Shown here: one piece after another, positions 1 to 9,530 of the stretch
Position numbering within the stretch: position 1 is the first letter of the stretch
Layout of the letters: each line of letters starts with the position of its first letter
NCBI GenBank assembly: GCA_937924755.1
Contig: CALEVZ010000001.1
Location: forward strand, 30,045 to 94,044
From: an uncultured bacterium
GTDB lineage: Bacteria > Acidobacteriota > Thermoanaerobaculia > Thermoanaerobaculales > Thermoanaerobaculaceae
DNA length: 64,000 nucleotides
Reading direction: 5' to 3'
The notes under the pieces: generated by a model
The model's input: only the letters and a program-made list of their open reading frames with translations
What the model was told of the DNA's origin: nothing
The model's database searches: none
Position numbers and translations under genes: made by a program

Positions 1-2498
1 GAACGAGCAGGCCGGCGCCAGCCGTTGGGCGCGGGCGAGGTGCTCCGCCGACCTGCGCTCGTCGCCGGCCCGCTTCTCCACCATCGCCAGCAACCGTTCC
101 TCCGCCGCCTGCCAGAACCTGGCGGACAGCGACCACCGTGCCCGGCGCTCGAGCTCGCGCGTCAGCCGTTCGACACGCCCGCGGCTCACCGCCGTCTCCT
201 CCCCCGCCACGCTCATGGCGGCGAAAACCAGGCCGGCAGGCAGCGGCGCGTCCAAGGACGCGGCCACCTCTTCCAACTGCTCGCGCAGGCCACCGCTCTC
301 CTCCTGCCGGCGCCAGCGCGCCCACAGCTGGGCGATCTGCGCGCCGGTCACCATATTACCGGGGTCCGGGGTGAAAGCCGCCGCCACCACCCAGTCACCG
401 CGGCGCGCGGCCTCGACGCAGCGCAGGTGAGCGCGGATAAAGCCGCCTCCATCGGCGGACTCGACCTCAGGACCGGCGAGTTCGGAGGCGGTCCCCCCAC
501 CGACAAGCATGCCGGTGAATCCAAGGTCCACCAACGCGTCCGCGGGGGACCGCCCGCTCAGTTTGGGGCGCATCGCCTTTTGCAATGCGATTCTACCGGC
601 CTCCACCTCCCCGGCTAGCATCTTCTGTTCTCCGCACCGCACCCACACATCCCACACCTCCCCGTGGCGGGCGGCAGCCGAGCACAGAAACGTGGCCGCT
701 TCCCGGTGATTTCCGGCTCGCGCCCACAAACCCCGATCACGAGCACTGCGGCCACCTGGCTGCCGGGCTCGGCGAGCACCTCGGGATACGCCCCGTCCAG
801 CTCGGCCAACACCTTCTCGGGATCGACCCTGCCCGCCTGATCGACCCCCCGGCGGGCCAACTCCCGCCAGAACCTCCGGCGCATCTCACCCCCCCCGCCG
901 AAACAGTGGTGAACCCACGGCATTGCCCTCGGCATCCAACCGGATCCGCCGCTGCCCCGCCCGGATCACGATCTCCCCCGGCGAGGCGGCCCCCACCACC
1001 GCCTCCTCCATCCACTCCCCGAGGGGCACGTAGACCCTCGGCTCGCTCGCCTGGGACGCCACCCGCTCCGAGAAAAGCGGCACGTGGTCCGGCGAAACCG
1101 CCCTCAAAGGCCCCCCGGTCCTGGGGGACCGTCGACGATCGCGGCGATGTTCTGGTAGCCCAGCCGATTGTTAAACCCCGCGGTGACCGCCTCGCGGCGG
1201 CCGTCGCCGTCCAGGTCCGCCCACGTCACTCCCGAGAGATGACCGGAGTTGATGAACAAAGTCTCCGCCTGTGACTCCGGCGTCTGCCACCAGACCTCGA
1301 TGGCGCTGGGAAAGAAGTAGTGCTTGGCCAACCAGGACAGCTCCTCGCGGCCATCCCCGTTCACGTCGACCGCCGCCAACCTCTCGGCGCTCGCGTAGTC
1401 TCCGAAATCGGGGTAGAGGCCGGAGAGCTCCGGGGCGACGGCAAAGCGAAGCAGTTCCTTGCCTTCAGCGTCGAACTGGAGAAGCAGGCCGCGCTCCGGT
1501 GAGGCCAGCCGCGGCGCCGACGTGGCCACCTACACTCGCGTGCCGTGCCCCGGTGACCGGATCAGCGCGGCGTCTTTCACCCCCACCGGGTATACCTTCT
1601 CCCAGAGCAGCCGGTCCCGGCGGTCGACCGCCGTCACCCGCCGGCCGTCGCGCACGTGCACGGCGGTGGGGCCCGTGGCGAGCTGCCCGCTCCCCCCCCC
1701 ACCCAAGGCATACCAGGATCGCGAGCCCCCCGGCCCTCGCCGCCAGCCGTCGGCGACGCGCGGAGAGCACCGGTGAGCGACGCTTTCGAACCACCTCGAG
1801 AACGTCGGCGGCACTCTTGAATCGATCGCCGGGACGCTTGGCAAAAAGGCGCATGACCAGGCGCGCCAGCCAGGGGGGACAATCGGGGCGCCAGCGGCGC
1901 GGGTCGGGAACCGGCGCGGTCAGGTGCAGACGGGCCAACTCGAAGGCGCTCTCGTGCTCGAAGGGGGGGCGCCCGGCGAGCAGGTGGAAGAGCGTTGCTC
2001 CCAGGGAGTAAAGGTCGCTGCGGGGCAGCGGCCTTTCCCCCCGCACCTGCTCGGGGCTCATGTAGCGCGGGGTGCCCAGGGTGGTGTGGCCTTCGGTAAG
2101 CGTCTCCCCGCCTTCCCAGTGGCGAGCCAGCCCCAGATCGGCCACCCGCACGTGGCCCTCGCCATCGATCAGGCTGCCCCCCGGCACGAACTCCATCACC
2201 ACCACCAGGCGCTCTTCGAGCTCAAGCACCTCGAAAACCCGCACCAGACCGGGATGCTGCAGCGCGCGCCCGAGGCGGTCTTCCCTTCGCATCCGCTCGC
2301 GCTGCAGAGCCGATGGCGAATACCTTACACCGCCACCGGCGCCCCGAAGACCAGGTCCGTGGCCAACCACACCCCGCCCTGACCCCCTCGCCCCAGCTCA
2401 TCGACGACCTGGGAGCGCGGCGGCAGTGGGGGCGGCGTTTTCTCCCACCTCGCCGCGGAGGATCCGGTCATGGTGACGGTGGGGTCGATCCTCGGCAT
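1..2498 (-). pseudogene. Broken Ser/Thr protein kinase with VCBS-like and TPR-like C-terminal region (runs off left edge)
   Basis: Reading from 2498 downward, the frame starts with a glycine-loop motif (GRGGQGGVW, then WLATDLVFGAPVAV) and hits a TAA about 60 codons in. Kinase sequence resumes in another frame with ALQRERMRRE, VVVMEFVPGGSL, VADLGLARHW (DFG-like region), GTPRYMSPEQVRGE and SDLYSLGATLFHLLAGRPPF. The segment between GGSL and the activation region is missing, so the catalytic HRDxKxxN loop is absent. A hydrophobic stretch and an extracellular region follow, with FG-GAP/VCBS-like calcium motifs (DVNGDGREE, DLDGDGRRE) and then helical TPR-like sequence to position 1. A TAG near 1530-1532 and several further frame changes (near 1100, 900 and 745) interrupt the gene. 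It is either a decayed gene or a contig end with many sequencing errors; the clean in-frame loss of the catalytic loop favours real decay. Genes to its right show no such damage. Confidence 0.75.
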
Positions 2499-2536
2499 CT
2501 TTTCAACTCGACCGTCTCACCCCGCCGGGCCCGGGC

Positions 2537-4612
2537 TCACTCGATCGTCAGCCCTGCCCCGCGGTAGCACTCGCTGACGTCGAGAGGCGGCATCGGGCCG
2601 TCCAGGGGCCTGGCGTCGCGCACGTAGTGGTCGTACCAGGCCAAGTGCCGGCAGAGCACATCCAGCCGCCCCGGTTGCCTGGCGTTGCCGTGCCCCTCGC
2701 CGGGGTAAAACACCAGCCGGGTGGCCGGGTGGTTGTTCATCTTCAGGCGCCGGTAGAAGGCCAGGCTCTGGGAGGGGTGGACGCGGGTGTCGCTGTCGCC
2801 GTGCATGATCAACACCGCGGTGCGGCTCTGCCTGGCCCAGAAGATGGGGCTGCGCTCCCGCATCAGCTCCCACACCTCCTCCAGGGGCTTGCCGATGTGC
2901 ACCAGCTGGTCCTCCCAGGGGATGTCGGTGGTGCCCACCTTGGCCACCAGATCCGATATCCCCACGAGCATGGCCACCGCCCGCACCAGTTTGGTGTAAT
3001 ACGTGGCGAACCAGGCCGCCGCATAACCGCCGTAGGAGCCCCCGCCCAACCCCACCCGCTCCCCGTCGGCCAGCCCAAGTTTCACCAGGTGAGCGACGCC
3101 GTCGGCGATGTCGTCGAACTCCCGGCCGGCGGGATCGCCGAAGCCGGCCATGGCGAACTCCACCCCGTAGCCGGTGGAGGCGCGGTAGTTGGGGTAAAAC
3201 GACAGGTAGCCGCGCGCCGCCAGCACCTGCGCCGGGTCGAGGTAGCGGGTGAGCCAGCCGTTGGAGAAGTGCGCCTCGGGGCCGCCGTGCACCGAGACGA
3301 TCAGGGGGTAGCGCTTGCCCTTCTCATAGTTCACGGGGTACACCAGGATCCCCTCGATCTGCAGGCCGTCCCGGGCCGGGTAGCGAAGCACTTCCTGCCG
3401 CCCCAGCCGGCGCTCGGCCAACCATGGATTGCGCGTCGTCAGCTGGCGCAGCTTCCCCCGCGGCTGCCAGAGGAACACCTCCGAGGGCAGGCTGGCCGTG
3501 CTGCCGGTGAACGCAAACAGCGAGCCGTCGCGACTGCGCGAGGGGACTCCCAGCACCACCCCGGCGGCACGGCCGTCCAGCAGCGGGCGCCAGGCCCCGC
3601 CGACCAGGGGGAGAAGACGCAGGTGGTTCCACACCCCCTCCGAGGTATGCACCAGCAGCGTTGCGTCGTCCTGCCAGGCCACCTCGTTGACGTGGCCGGG
3701 GAAGTCAGCGGGGGTGAGGCTGCGGGCCGCCCCCCCCGCCAGTGGGATGACCCACGCCTGGCTGGCTGCGTGGTCGTGCACGTCTCGGGCGCCGGCGAAG
3801 GCGACGTGGCGGCCGTCGGGGGAAACGGCGAAGTTCCCCATCTTGCCCTCATGCAGGGTGAGCTGGCGCAGCTGCGCTTCGGCCAGGTCCAGCACGTACA
3901 GCTGCTGGAACATGTACTCGTGATCCACCAGGTTCCGGGGCGAGGCGGCCAGCACCACGGCGCGGCCGTCGGGGGTGGGTTCGAGGTCCCACACGGTGAT
4001 GTCCCTGGTCAGCTGAGTGACCTCGCCGCCGCTCAGAGGCTGCGCGTAAAGGTTGCGGTGGCGCAGATTTTCCTCGTACACCACGAAGCCGTAGCCCTTC
4101 TTGGCCAGCTCCTGGGCGCGCTTGGGCTCGGGCTCCTGGGCGATGAACAAAAGCCGCTGGCCGTCGGGGTGCAACCGGAACGCCAGCACGTCGCTCTCCG
4201 CCCCGCTCACCCGCCGGGCTTCCCCGCCGTCCACCGGGATGCTCCAGACCTGAAAGAACTTGTCTTCCCCCCGCTTGGTGAGGAAGTAAACGGCCCGCCC
4301 GTCGGGGCTCCAGCGCGGGCTGCGCACGTTCACCTTGCCGGTCACGAAGGGCAGGCTGCGGCCCGAGCCGACCTCCGCCACGTGCAGCTCCGAGTACGCC
4401 GCCCCCGCCTCGTCATCCAGCCTCCGCGGAACGCTCACCAGGTAGGCCACCCGCGACCCGTCCGGGCTGGCCTGCACCGACCCACAGGTCTCGATGCGCA
4501 TCACATCGGCGATGGTGAGCCCGCCCTCCACCTCCGCCCCGGCGGGCCACCCGCCCACGGCCAACACCAGCGCCAGTACTGCCCCCAGCGGGCGAATCCG
4601 ACCCACCGACAT
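2537..4612 (-). CDS. Prolyl oligopeptidase family (S9) secreted peptidase
   Basis: 691 residues. Serine peptidase of the acylaminoacyl/dipeptidyl-peptidase group, expected to cleave short peptides in the periplasm or outside the cell. The start at 4612 is chosen because MSVGRIRPLGAVLALVLAVG begins a good signal peptide and GGAGG lies 8 nt upstream; the longer open frame has no such support. Residues about 30-420 show repeated propeller-blade sequence (SPDGR, SPRWSPDGRAVYFLT). The C-terminal alpha/beta-hydrolase domain has the nucleophile in GGGSYGGYAAAW (Ser about 526), Asp in HGDSDTRVH (about 608) and His in GEGHGN (about 641). All three catalytic residues are present, so it should be active. 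It is divergent from malic enzyme with about 115 bp between them. Confidence 0.92.
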   Translation of the reverse strand: MSVGRIRPLGAVLALVLAVGGWPAGAEVEGGLTIADVMRIETCGSVQASPDGSRVAYLVSVPRRLDDEAGAAYSELHVAEVGSGRSLPFVTGKVNVRSPRWSPDGRAVYFLTKRGEDKFFQVWSIPVDGGEARRVSGAESDVLAFRLHPDGQRLLFIAQEPEPKRAQELAKKGYGFVVYEENLRHRNLYAQPLSGGEVTQLTRDITVWDLEPTPDGRAVVLAASPRNLVDHEYMFQQLYVLDLAEAQLRQLTLHEGKMGNFAVSPDGRHVAFAGARDVHDHAASQAWVIPLAGGAARSLTPADFPGHVNEVAWQDDATLLVHTSEGVWNHLRLLPLVGGAWRPLLDGRAAGVVLGVPSRSRDGSLFAFTGSTASLPSEVFLWQPRGKLRQLTTRNPWLAERRLGRQEVLRYPARDGLQIEGILVYPVNYEKGKRYPLIVSVHGGPEAHFSNGWLTRYLDPAQVLAARGYLSFYPNYRASTGYGVEFAMAGFGDPAGREFDDIADGVAHLVKLGLADGERVGLGGGSYGGYAAAWFATYYTKLVRAVAMLVGISDLVAKVGTTDIPWEDQLVHIGKPLEEVWELMRERSPIFWARQSRTAVLIMHGDSDTRVHPSQSLAFYRRLKMNNHPATRLVFYPGEGHGNARQPGRLDVLCRHLAWYDHYVRDARPLDGPMPPLDVSECYRGAGLTIE

Positions 4613-4728
4613 GCTCGTGTCCTCCCAGCGGAAAACGGTAGCACGATTACCTCCCCCGGCTGCAGACGGGAGGCGGGAATTCCTTGCTATGCTCGCAGTC
4701 ACCGCAGCGAGCGGCGGAGGCACCAGAC

Positions 4729-6450
4729 GTGAAAACCTTCGATTTCAAGATCGACCCCCTCACCGGAGAGCAGTACTACGAGGTGTACCTGCGGGGGCAA
4801 CAGCTGCTCACCGACCCGCTGCTCAACAAGGGTTCGCACTTCACCATCGAGGAGCGCGCCACCCTGGGCCTGACCGGCCTGCTCCCCCACGGCGTGTCCA
4901 CCCTGGAGGAGGAGGTCGCCCGCTCCCTGGAGTCCTACCGCCGCAAACCCGACGATCTGGAGCGCTACCTCTTCCTGCTGGGGCTGCTCAACCGCAACGA
5001 AACGCTGTTTTATCGCCTGCTGATGGAAAACCTCAAGGAGATGCTGCCCATCGTCTACACCCCCACGGTGGGGCTGGCGTGTCAGCTGCTGTCCAAGATC
5101 ATGCGGCGCGCCCGCGGCGTCTACGTGCACCCGGACAACATCGGCGCCATCGACCAAATCTTTCGCAACGTGCCGCTTCCCAAGGTGCGCCTGCTGGTGG
5201 TCACCGACGGCGAGCGCATCCTCGGGCTCGGCGACCTGGGCGCCGACGGCATGGGGATCCCGGTGGGGAAGGTGAGCCTTTATGTGGCGGCCGGCGGCCT
5301 GCACCCGGCGTGTTGCCTCCCCGTGTGTCTGGACGTGGGCACCAACAACCAGCGGCTGCTGGACGACCCCCTCTACCTGGGCTACCGCCATCCCCGCCTG
5401 GAGGGGGAGGCCTACTGGAACTTCATCGAGCGCTTTGTGTTGGGAGTCAAGCGCTCCTTCCCCGATGCGGTCATCCAGTGGGAAGATTTCGCCAAACACA
5501 AGGCCTTTACGCTGTTACAGCGCTACCGCGAGCGGGTGCTGTCCTTCAACGACGACATCCAGGGCACCGGGGCCACCGCCTGCGCCGCCCTGCTCACCGC
5601 CATGCGCATCAAGGGCAGCCGTTTTTCCGATCAGCGTTTCGTGGTGGCCGGCCTGGGTCAGGCAGGCTTCGGGACGGTCCAGCACATTCGCACGATTCTC
5701 GAGGAAGAGGGGTTGTCGCGCGACGAGATTCGCCGGCGGGTTTTCGCCCTCGACTACCAGGGTCTCCTGTTCGAGGACGACCCCGTTTTGGACGACTGGC
5801 AACGCCCCTGGGCGCAGCCCCGCTCGGTCGTGGCCGACTGGAAACTGGACGATCCCAACCGCATCACCCTCGCCGATGTGGTGCGCAACGCCCGCGCCAC
5901 GGTCCTGATCGGCGTCACCGCCCAGACCGGCCTGTTCGACCGCACCATCCTGACCCAGATGGGCGAGAACGACCCCCGTCCGGTGATCATGCCCCTGTCC
6001 AACCCCACCGCCAACTCCGAGTGCACCCCCGAGGAGGCCCTGCGCTTCACCGGCGGCCGCGCCCTGGTGGCCACCGGCAGCCCCTTCCCGGTGGTGCACG
6101 TGCGGGGGCGGCAGGTGCGCACCTCCCAGTGCAACAACCTCTACATGTTCCCCGGCGTGGGTCTGGGCGCCCTGGTGTCCCGCGCCGCCCGCATCACCGA
6201 CCGTATGTTCGTGGCGGCGGCCAAGCGCCTGTCCGCCATGGTGACGCCGGCGCAGGAGGCAGAGGGGTTGCTGCTACCTGAAATGCAGAATATCCGCGAC
6301 GCTTCCCTGGAAGTGGCCAAGGCCGTGGCCCTGGAAGCACGTGACGCCGGCATAGGGCGACTGGCCGGCGACGAGGAGTACGACCGCCTGCTGCGCAACG
6401 CCCAGTGGCAACCGCACTTCGCACCCTACCGGCCGGGAGTTCTGGGATAG
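4729..6450 (+). CDS. maeA: NAD-dependent malic enzyme (oxaloacetate-decarboxylating)
   Basis: 573 residues, close to the 565 of E. coli MaeA. Converts malate to pyruvate and CO2 with reduction of NAD(P), feeding C4 acids into pyruvate. Seen: an N-terminal malic domain with IVYTPTVGLACQ (about 108), GLGDLGADGMGIPVGK (about 165) and NDDIQGTGATACAALL (about 273), then a Rossmann domain with VVAGLGQAGFG (about 307), LIGVTAQTGLFD (about 393) and MPLSNPTANSE (about 421). The start is a GTG at 4729 with GGCGGAGG about 8 nt upstream; an ATG at 4684 would add 15 uncharacteristic residues. A TATGCT hexamer at 4688-4693 is a plausible -10. NAD versus NADP preference cannot be settled by eye; the length and motif set fit the NAD (MaeA/SfcA) branch. 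Confidence 0.93.
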   Translation: MKTFDFKIDPLTGEQYYEVYLRGQQLLTDPLLNKGSHFTIEERATLGLTGLLPHGVSTLEEEVARSLESYRRKPDDLERYLFLLGLLNRNETLFYRLLMENLKEMLPIVYTPTVGLACQLLSKIMRRARGVYVHPDNIGAIDQIFRNVPLPKVRLLVVTDGERILGLGDLGADGMGIPVGKVSLYVAAGGLHPACCLPVCLDVGTNNQRLLDDPLYLGYRHPRLEGEAYWNFIERFVLGVKRSFPDAVIQWEDFAKHKAFTLLQRYRERVLSFNDDIQGTGATACAALLTAMRIKGSRFSDQRFVVAGLGQAGFGTVQHIRTILEEEGLSRDEIRRRVFALDYQGLLFEDDPVLDDWQRPWAQPRSVVADWKLDDPNRITLADVVRNARATVLIGVTAQTGLFDRTILTQMGENDPRPVIMPLSNPTANSECTPEEALRFTGGRALVATGSPFPVVHVRGRQVRTSQCNNLYMFPGVGLGALVSRAARITDRMFVAAAKRLSAMVTPAQEAEGLLLPEMQNIRDASLEVAKAVALEARDAGIGRLAGDEEYDRLLRNAQWQPHFAPYRPGVLG

Positions 6451-6489
6451 GCGGCGAGCTCCAGCCCCCCGACTCACGCCGAGGGCGGG

Positions 6490-6924
6490 TTACTTCCCGG
6501 CGGCCTCCTTCAAGACGTCCCCCAGCTCTTCCAGGAACGCCGGCGCCGGCAAAAAGCCCGGGATGCGCGCCACCTGTCTCCCCGTGGCATCGAGAAAGGC
6601 GATCACCGGGAAGGAGTTGACACGAAAGCGGGCCGCCTCGGCGCGACCGTTGCCCTCGGCGTTGAGCCGCACCGGGACGAGGCGGGTTAATTCTGCCTGC
6701 ACACGGGCGTCGGCGAAGGTGTTCTGGTCCATACGCCGGCACCAGCCGCACCAGTCAGTATAAAAGAACACCATGACCAGCTTCTTCTCCTTGCCGGCGC
6801 GCTGCAGCGCAGCCTCCAAGGATTTTTCCCACTGCACCCCGGTCGCCGCCGGACTCGACTCTGGAGACGCGCAGGCCAACGAGGCAATCACCACGGTGGC
6901 CGCCACCAATGCTCGTGTTCCCAT
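6490..6924 (-). CDS. Thioredoxin-fold lipoprotein (DsbD-gamma/thioredoxin_7 type)
   Basis: 144 residues. Starts at 6924 with MGTRALVAATVVIASLACAS, a lipoprotein signal whose lipobox ends in Cys about residue 18. The mature part is a thioredoxin fold with WCGWC at about 60-64, preceded by VMVFFYTDW and followed by the cis-proline segment SFPVIAFLD. This matches periplasmic thiol reductases related to the DsbD C-terminal domain, which reduce or isomerise disulfides or shuttle electrons. Substrate unknown. It sits tail to tail with maeA (40 bp) and is followed on the left by no obvious partner; the ccm operon starts about 640 bp away on the other strand, so a role in reducing apocytochrome thiols is possible but only by proximity. 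Confidence 0.85.
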   Translation of the reverse strand: MGTRALVAATVVIASLACASPESSPAATGVQWEKSLEAALQRAGKEKKLVMVFFYTDWCGWCRRMDQNTFADARVQAELTRLVPVRLNAEGNGRAEAARFRVNSFPVIAFLDATGRQVARIPGFLPAPAFLEELGDVLKEAAGK

Positions 6925-6988
6925 CCTCGTTACCCCCCCCCAGTTCACCTCTTGCCGACGCGTACTATGCCATGTCCTTTCGACCATC

Positions 6989-7444
6989 TCACCCCAGGCG
7001 TGGACCCCAACGCTCCAGGGGAGTGGTCAGGCAGATCTCGGTGGCCGAGCGCTTGAACCCGGTGACCTGATGCACCCTGGTCACCAGCAACTCCTGCAGG
7101 TGCGCCGTGTCGCGGGCACGCACCTTGACCACCAGGTCGTAGTCGCCGCTGACCACGTGGATCTCCTCCACCTCGGGGATAGCCTTGAGCTCCTCCAAAG
7201 TCCGCTCAAAATCGTTGGCCAGCTCGATGGTCAGGTGAATGAGGGCCGTCACTGAGTATCCCAGCTTGGCCGCATCCAGGCGCGCGGAAAACGACACCAA
7301 GACACCGCTGCGACGCAGTTTCGCCAGCCGCTCGTGAACAGTAGCTGGGGCGGCGTTGATTCTCTTGGCGATGGCGGTCAGGGACATCCTGCCGTTCTCC
7401 TGCAGCGCCGCGAGAATCCCCCGGTCCAGATCGTCGAGCTTCAT
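6989..7444 (-). CDS. Lrp/AsnC family transcriptional regulator
   Basis: 151 residues, typical for Lrp/AsnC. Start at 7444 (MKLDDLDRGILAALQENGR) matches the usual family N-terminus. Residues 1-60 form the winged helix-turn-helix (SLTAIAKRINAAPATVHERLAKLRR); residues 65-145 form the RAM effector/oligomerisation domain (GYSVTALIHLTIE, VSGDYDLVVKVRA). Lrp proteins bind DNA as octamers or dimers and respond to amino acids or related metabolites. It is divergent from ccmA with 117 bp between the starts, so it may autoregulate and could also act on the ccm promoter; that is inference. A TATACT hexamer lies only 6 nt before the start codon. Confidence 0.92.
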   Translation of the reverse strand: MKLDDLDRGILAALQENGRMSLTAIAKRINAAPATVHERLAKLRRSGVLVSFSARLDAAKLGYSVTALIHLTIELANDFERTLEELKAIPEVEEIHVVSGDYDLVVKVRARDTAHLQELLVTRVHQVTGFKRSATEICLTTPLERWGPRLG

Positions 7445-7450
7445 TCTTGG

Positions 7451-7456
7451 AGTATA
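7451..7456 (-). promoter_or_regulatory. -10 element TATACT of lrp, probably leaderless
   Basis: TATACT on the minus strand ends 6 nt before the ATG at 7444 and there is no Shine-Dalgarno sequence, so transcription would begin at or next to the start codon. Confidence 0.55.
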
Positions 7457-7546
7457 CAGAGGTAGTTGCGGCCACCACCCAAACTCTCCCGCGACGGCCC
7501 TGGGGGGTGCGCCTGCTTGATCCCAAAAGCAGGAAGCATCGGGTGC

Positions 7547-7552
7547 TATGCT
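7547..7552 (+). promoter_or_regulatory. -10 element TATGCT of the ccm operon
   Basis: TATGCT lies 9 nt before the GTG start of ccmA at 7562. No purine-rich ribosome binding site fits between them. This is the same arrangement as at several other genes in the window. Confidence 0.45.
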
Positions 7553-7561
7553 TTGCGGGCC

Positions 7562-8188
7562 GTGTCGACCGTCCGCATCACCTTCTCCGCCCTCGGTAAA
7601 AGATTCGGGGCCCACAGCGTCCTCAAGGGGGTGAGCGGAGAACTCCGGCCGGGGTGTGCGATGGTCATCACCGGCCCCAACGGCTCCGGGAAGTCGACGC
7701 TGCTCAATCTTCTGGCCGGCGTGATGCGGCCCTCATCGGGGGCGATCGACTACCGCCAAGGCGAAACCCCCCTCCCCCGCCACCTCTGGCACACCGTGGT
7801 GGGCATGGCAAGCTCGGACATGGCCGTGTACGAGGAGCTTTCGGCGCTGGAGAACCTGCACTTCTTCGCTCGCCTGCGCGGCCTTGGCCGCAGCCCGGGA
7901 GAGCTGGAGAGGCTGCTCTGCGAACTGGGGCTGGAGGCCCGCGACCTGCGTCGGCCGGTGAGCACCTATTCCTCGGGGATGAAGCAGCGGGTCAAGCTGG
8001 CCCAGGCGGTGGTGCACGAACCGCCGGTGCTGCTACTGGACGAACCCTCCTCCAACCTGGATGAACGCGGACACGAGACCGCCGCCTCTCTGGTGAAGAG
8101 GTTCCGCCCGCATGCCGCGCTGGCGGTGGCCACCAACGACCCGCGGGAAATGGCCTGGGGTGATGAGCGCATCCACCTGGGCCAGTGA
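7562..8188 (+). CDS. ccmA: Heme exporter ATP-binding protein CcmA
   Basis: 208 residues, the usual size for CcmA. ABC-type ATPase of cytochrome c maturation System I; with CcmB and CcmC it releases heme-loaded CcmE. Seen: Walker A GPNGSGKST (about 38-46), signature YSSGMKQRVKLAQA (about 135) and Walker B LLLLDEPSSNLD (about 156), all intact. The GTG at 7562 is preferred because family alignment starts at about VRITFSALGKRFG; the upstream 32 codons look non-coding. Function is given by context: it is followed directly by ccmB, C, D, E and F. Its 3' end overlaps ccmB by 26 nt, implying translational coupling. Confidence 0.9.
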   Translation: MSTVRITFSALGKRFGAHSVLKGVSGELRPGCAMVITGPNGSGKSTLLNLLAGVMRPSSGAIDYRQGETPLPRHLWHTVVGMASSDMAVYEELSALENLHFFARLRGLGRSPGELERLLCELGLEARDLRRPVSTYSSGMKQRVKLAQAVVHEPPVLLLDEPSSNLDERGHETAASLVKRFRPHAALAVATNDPREMAWGDERIHLGQ

Positions 8189-8852
8189 GGCGCTTGCCGT
8201 GTTCGCCAAGGAGGTGCGCTCCGAGCTGCGCGCCCGCGTGGCAGTCAACGCCATCGGGTTGTTCGGCCTGACCACGCTGGTGGCGGTTGCCTACCAGATC
8301 GGCCCGTATCAGATTCATGAGCAGGACCGCCCCCACCTGCTCGCCGCCCTGCTGTGGATCATCCTCTTCTTCGCGGCGCTTTCGGGGCTGCAGCGGGTCT
8401 TCGTTAAGGAAGAGGACGCCCACACCGCCAAGACCTTGCGGCTGGCTGCTAGCCCGCTGGCGGTGTGGGGGGGGAAGCTCGCCTTCAACGTGGCCTTGTT
8501 GGCCGCCCTGGAGACGTTCCTGGTACCCCTGTACTGCATCCTCATGAGGATGATGGTACAAGGGATCCTGCCCCTCATCGCCCTGCTGGCGGTGGGATGC
8601 CTGGCCATGGCGGCCACTGCCACCATGGTGGCGGCAATCATCGCCCGCGCCGCGGGTTCCGGGACTTTGTTCGCCATCCTCGCGGTGCCACTGATGCTAC
8701 CCTTGCTGGTGATGCTGATTCAGGGCACCCGCATGGCCATGACGAGCCCGGCCTGGGGCGACATCCTGCCGGCCCTGCAGGGGGTGGGAGCGCTGGCCGG
8801 GGTTACGGTGGTCACATCCATCTACCTCTTTCCGGTGGTCTGGCATGATTGA
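8163..8852 (+). CDS. ccmB: Heme exporter membrane protein CcmB
   Basis: 229 residues with about six hydrophobic segments (GLFGLTTLVAVAY, LLAALLWIILFFAAL, LIALLAVGCLAMAATA, LFAILAVPLMLPLLVML and others). CcmB is the membrane subunit of the CcmABCD ABC complex. Residues 35-85, including RPHLLAALLWIILFFA and RVFVKEEDAHTAKTLRLA, match the family well. Start at ATG 8163 inside ccmA; a longer frame from 8112 would only add ccmA-overlapping sequence. It overlaps ccmC by 8 nt. Confidence 0.9.
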   Translation: MSASTWASEALAVFAKEVRSELRARVAVNAIGLFGLTTLVAVAYQIGPYQIHEQDRPHLLAALLWIILFFAALSGLQRVFVKEEDAHTAKTLRLAASPLAVWGGKLAFNVALLAALETFLVPLYCILMRMMVQGILPLIALLAVGCLAMAATATMVAAIIARAAGSGTLFAILAVPLMLPLLVMLIQGTRMAMTSPAWGDILPALQGVGALAGVTVVTSIYLFPVVWHD

Positions 8853-9528
8853 GAAAACAACCTGGAGCATCTGGCACTGGCTGTTGGGCGCGTGGATGCT
8901 GGTAGTGGTGTACGGCGCCTTCTTCTACGCGCCGACGGCGCAGGGGTTCGTGGGCGAGTCGGCGCGCATCGTCTTCTTCCACGTTCCCCAGGCGTGGGTG
9001 GCTGTGCTGGCTTTCTGCGTCAACCTGTGGGCCTCCCTGCGCTACCTGGCGCGCCGCGATCCGCTGGATGACGCCCGCGCCGCCGCCGCTGCTCGGCTGG
9101 GGCTGGTGTTCTGCGTCCTGGCCACCCTCACCGGCTCGCTTTTTGCCAAGGTCATGTGGGGGGAATTCTGGAACTGGGACCCGCGACAAATTTCCATCGT
9201 CATCCTACTGCTGGTATACGCGGCCTATTTCGCCCTGCGCGAGGCCGTGGCCGATGAGGAGCGCCGCGGTGGCTTGGCGGCCGCCTACGCCGCTTTGGCT
9301 TTCGTCACCATGCCCTTCCTGGTGTTCGTTGTACCACGGATTTACTTCTCACTGCACCCGGATACTCTGATCAACGTGCGCGGCGAGATCGACATGGACG
9401 GCCGCATGCTGCAGGTCTTGCTCGCCGCGTTAGTGGGCTTTACCGGGGTGTTCATCTGGCTTTATACTCTCGAGGTGAGGGTGGCGCGGGTGCTGATGGC
9501 CCGCCGCCGGCGAGAGGAGAACGTATAG
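8845..9528 (+). CDS. ccmC: Heme handling protein CcmC
   Basis: 227 residues, six predicted membrane helices. CcmC binds heme with a periplasmic tryptophan-rich WWD domain and two histidines and passes it to CcmE. The WWD motif is visible as KVMWGEFWNWDPRQ (about 103-116); the first heme-ligand histidine is in FFHVPQAW (about 46) and the second in YFSLHPDTL (about 171). Overlaps ccmB and is followed after 2 nt by the small ccmD-like gene. Confidence 0.92.
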   Translation: MIEKTTWSIWHWLLGAWMLVVVYGAFFYAPTAQGFVGESARIVFFHVPQAWVAVLAFCVNLWASLRYLARRDPLDDARAAAAARLGLVFCVLATLTGSLFAKVMWGEFWNWDPRQISIVILLLVYAAYFALREAVADEERRGGLAAAYAALAFVTMPFLVFVVPRIYFSLHPDTLINVRGEIDMDGRMLQVLLAALVGFTGVFIWLYTLEVRVARVLMARRRREENV

Positions 9529-9530
9529 CA

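Noticed and set aside
2627..4732. 701-codon open frame on the plus strand
   Set aside because: Antisense to the S9 peptidase; composition is the mirror of a GC-rich gene and no family pattern appears.
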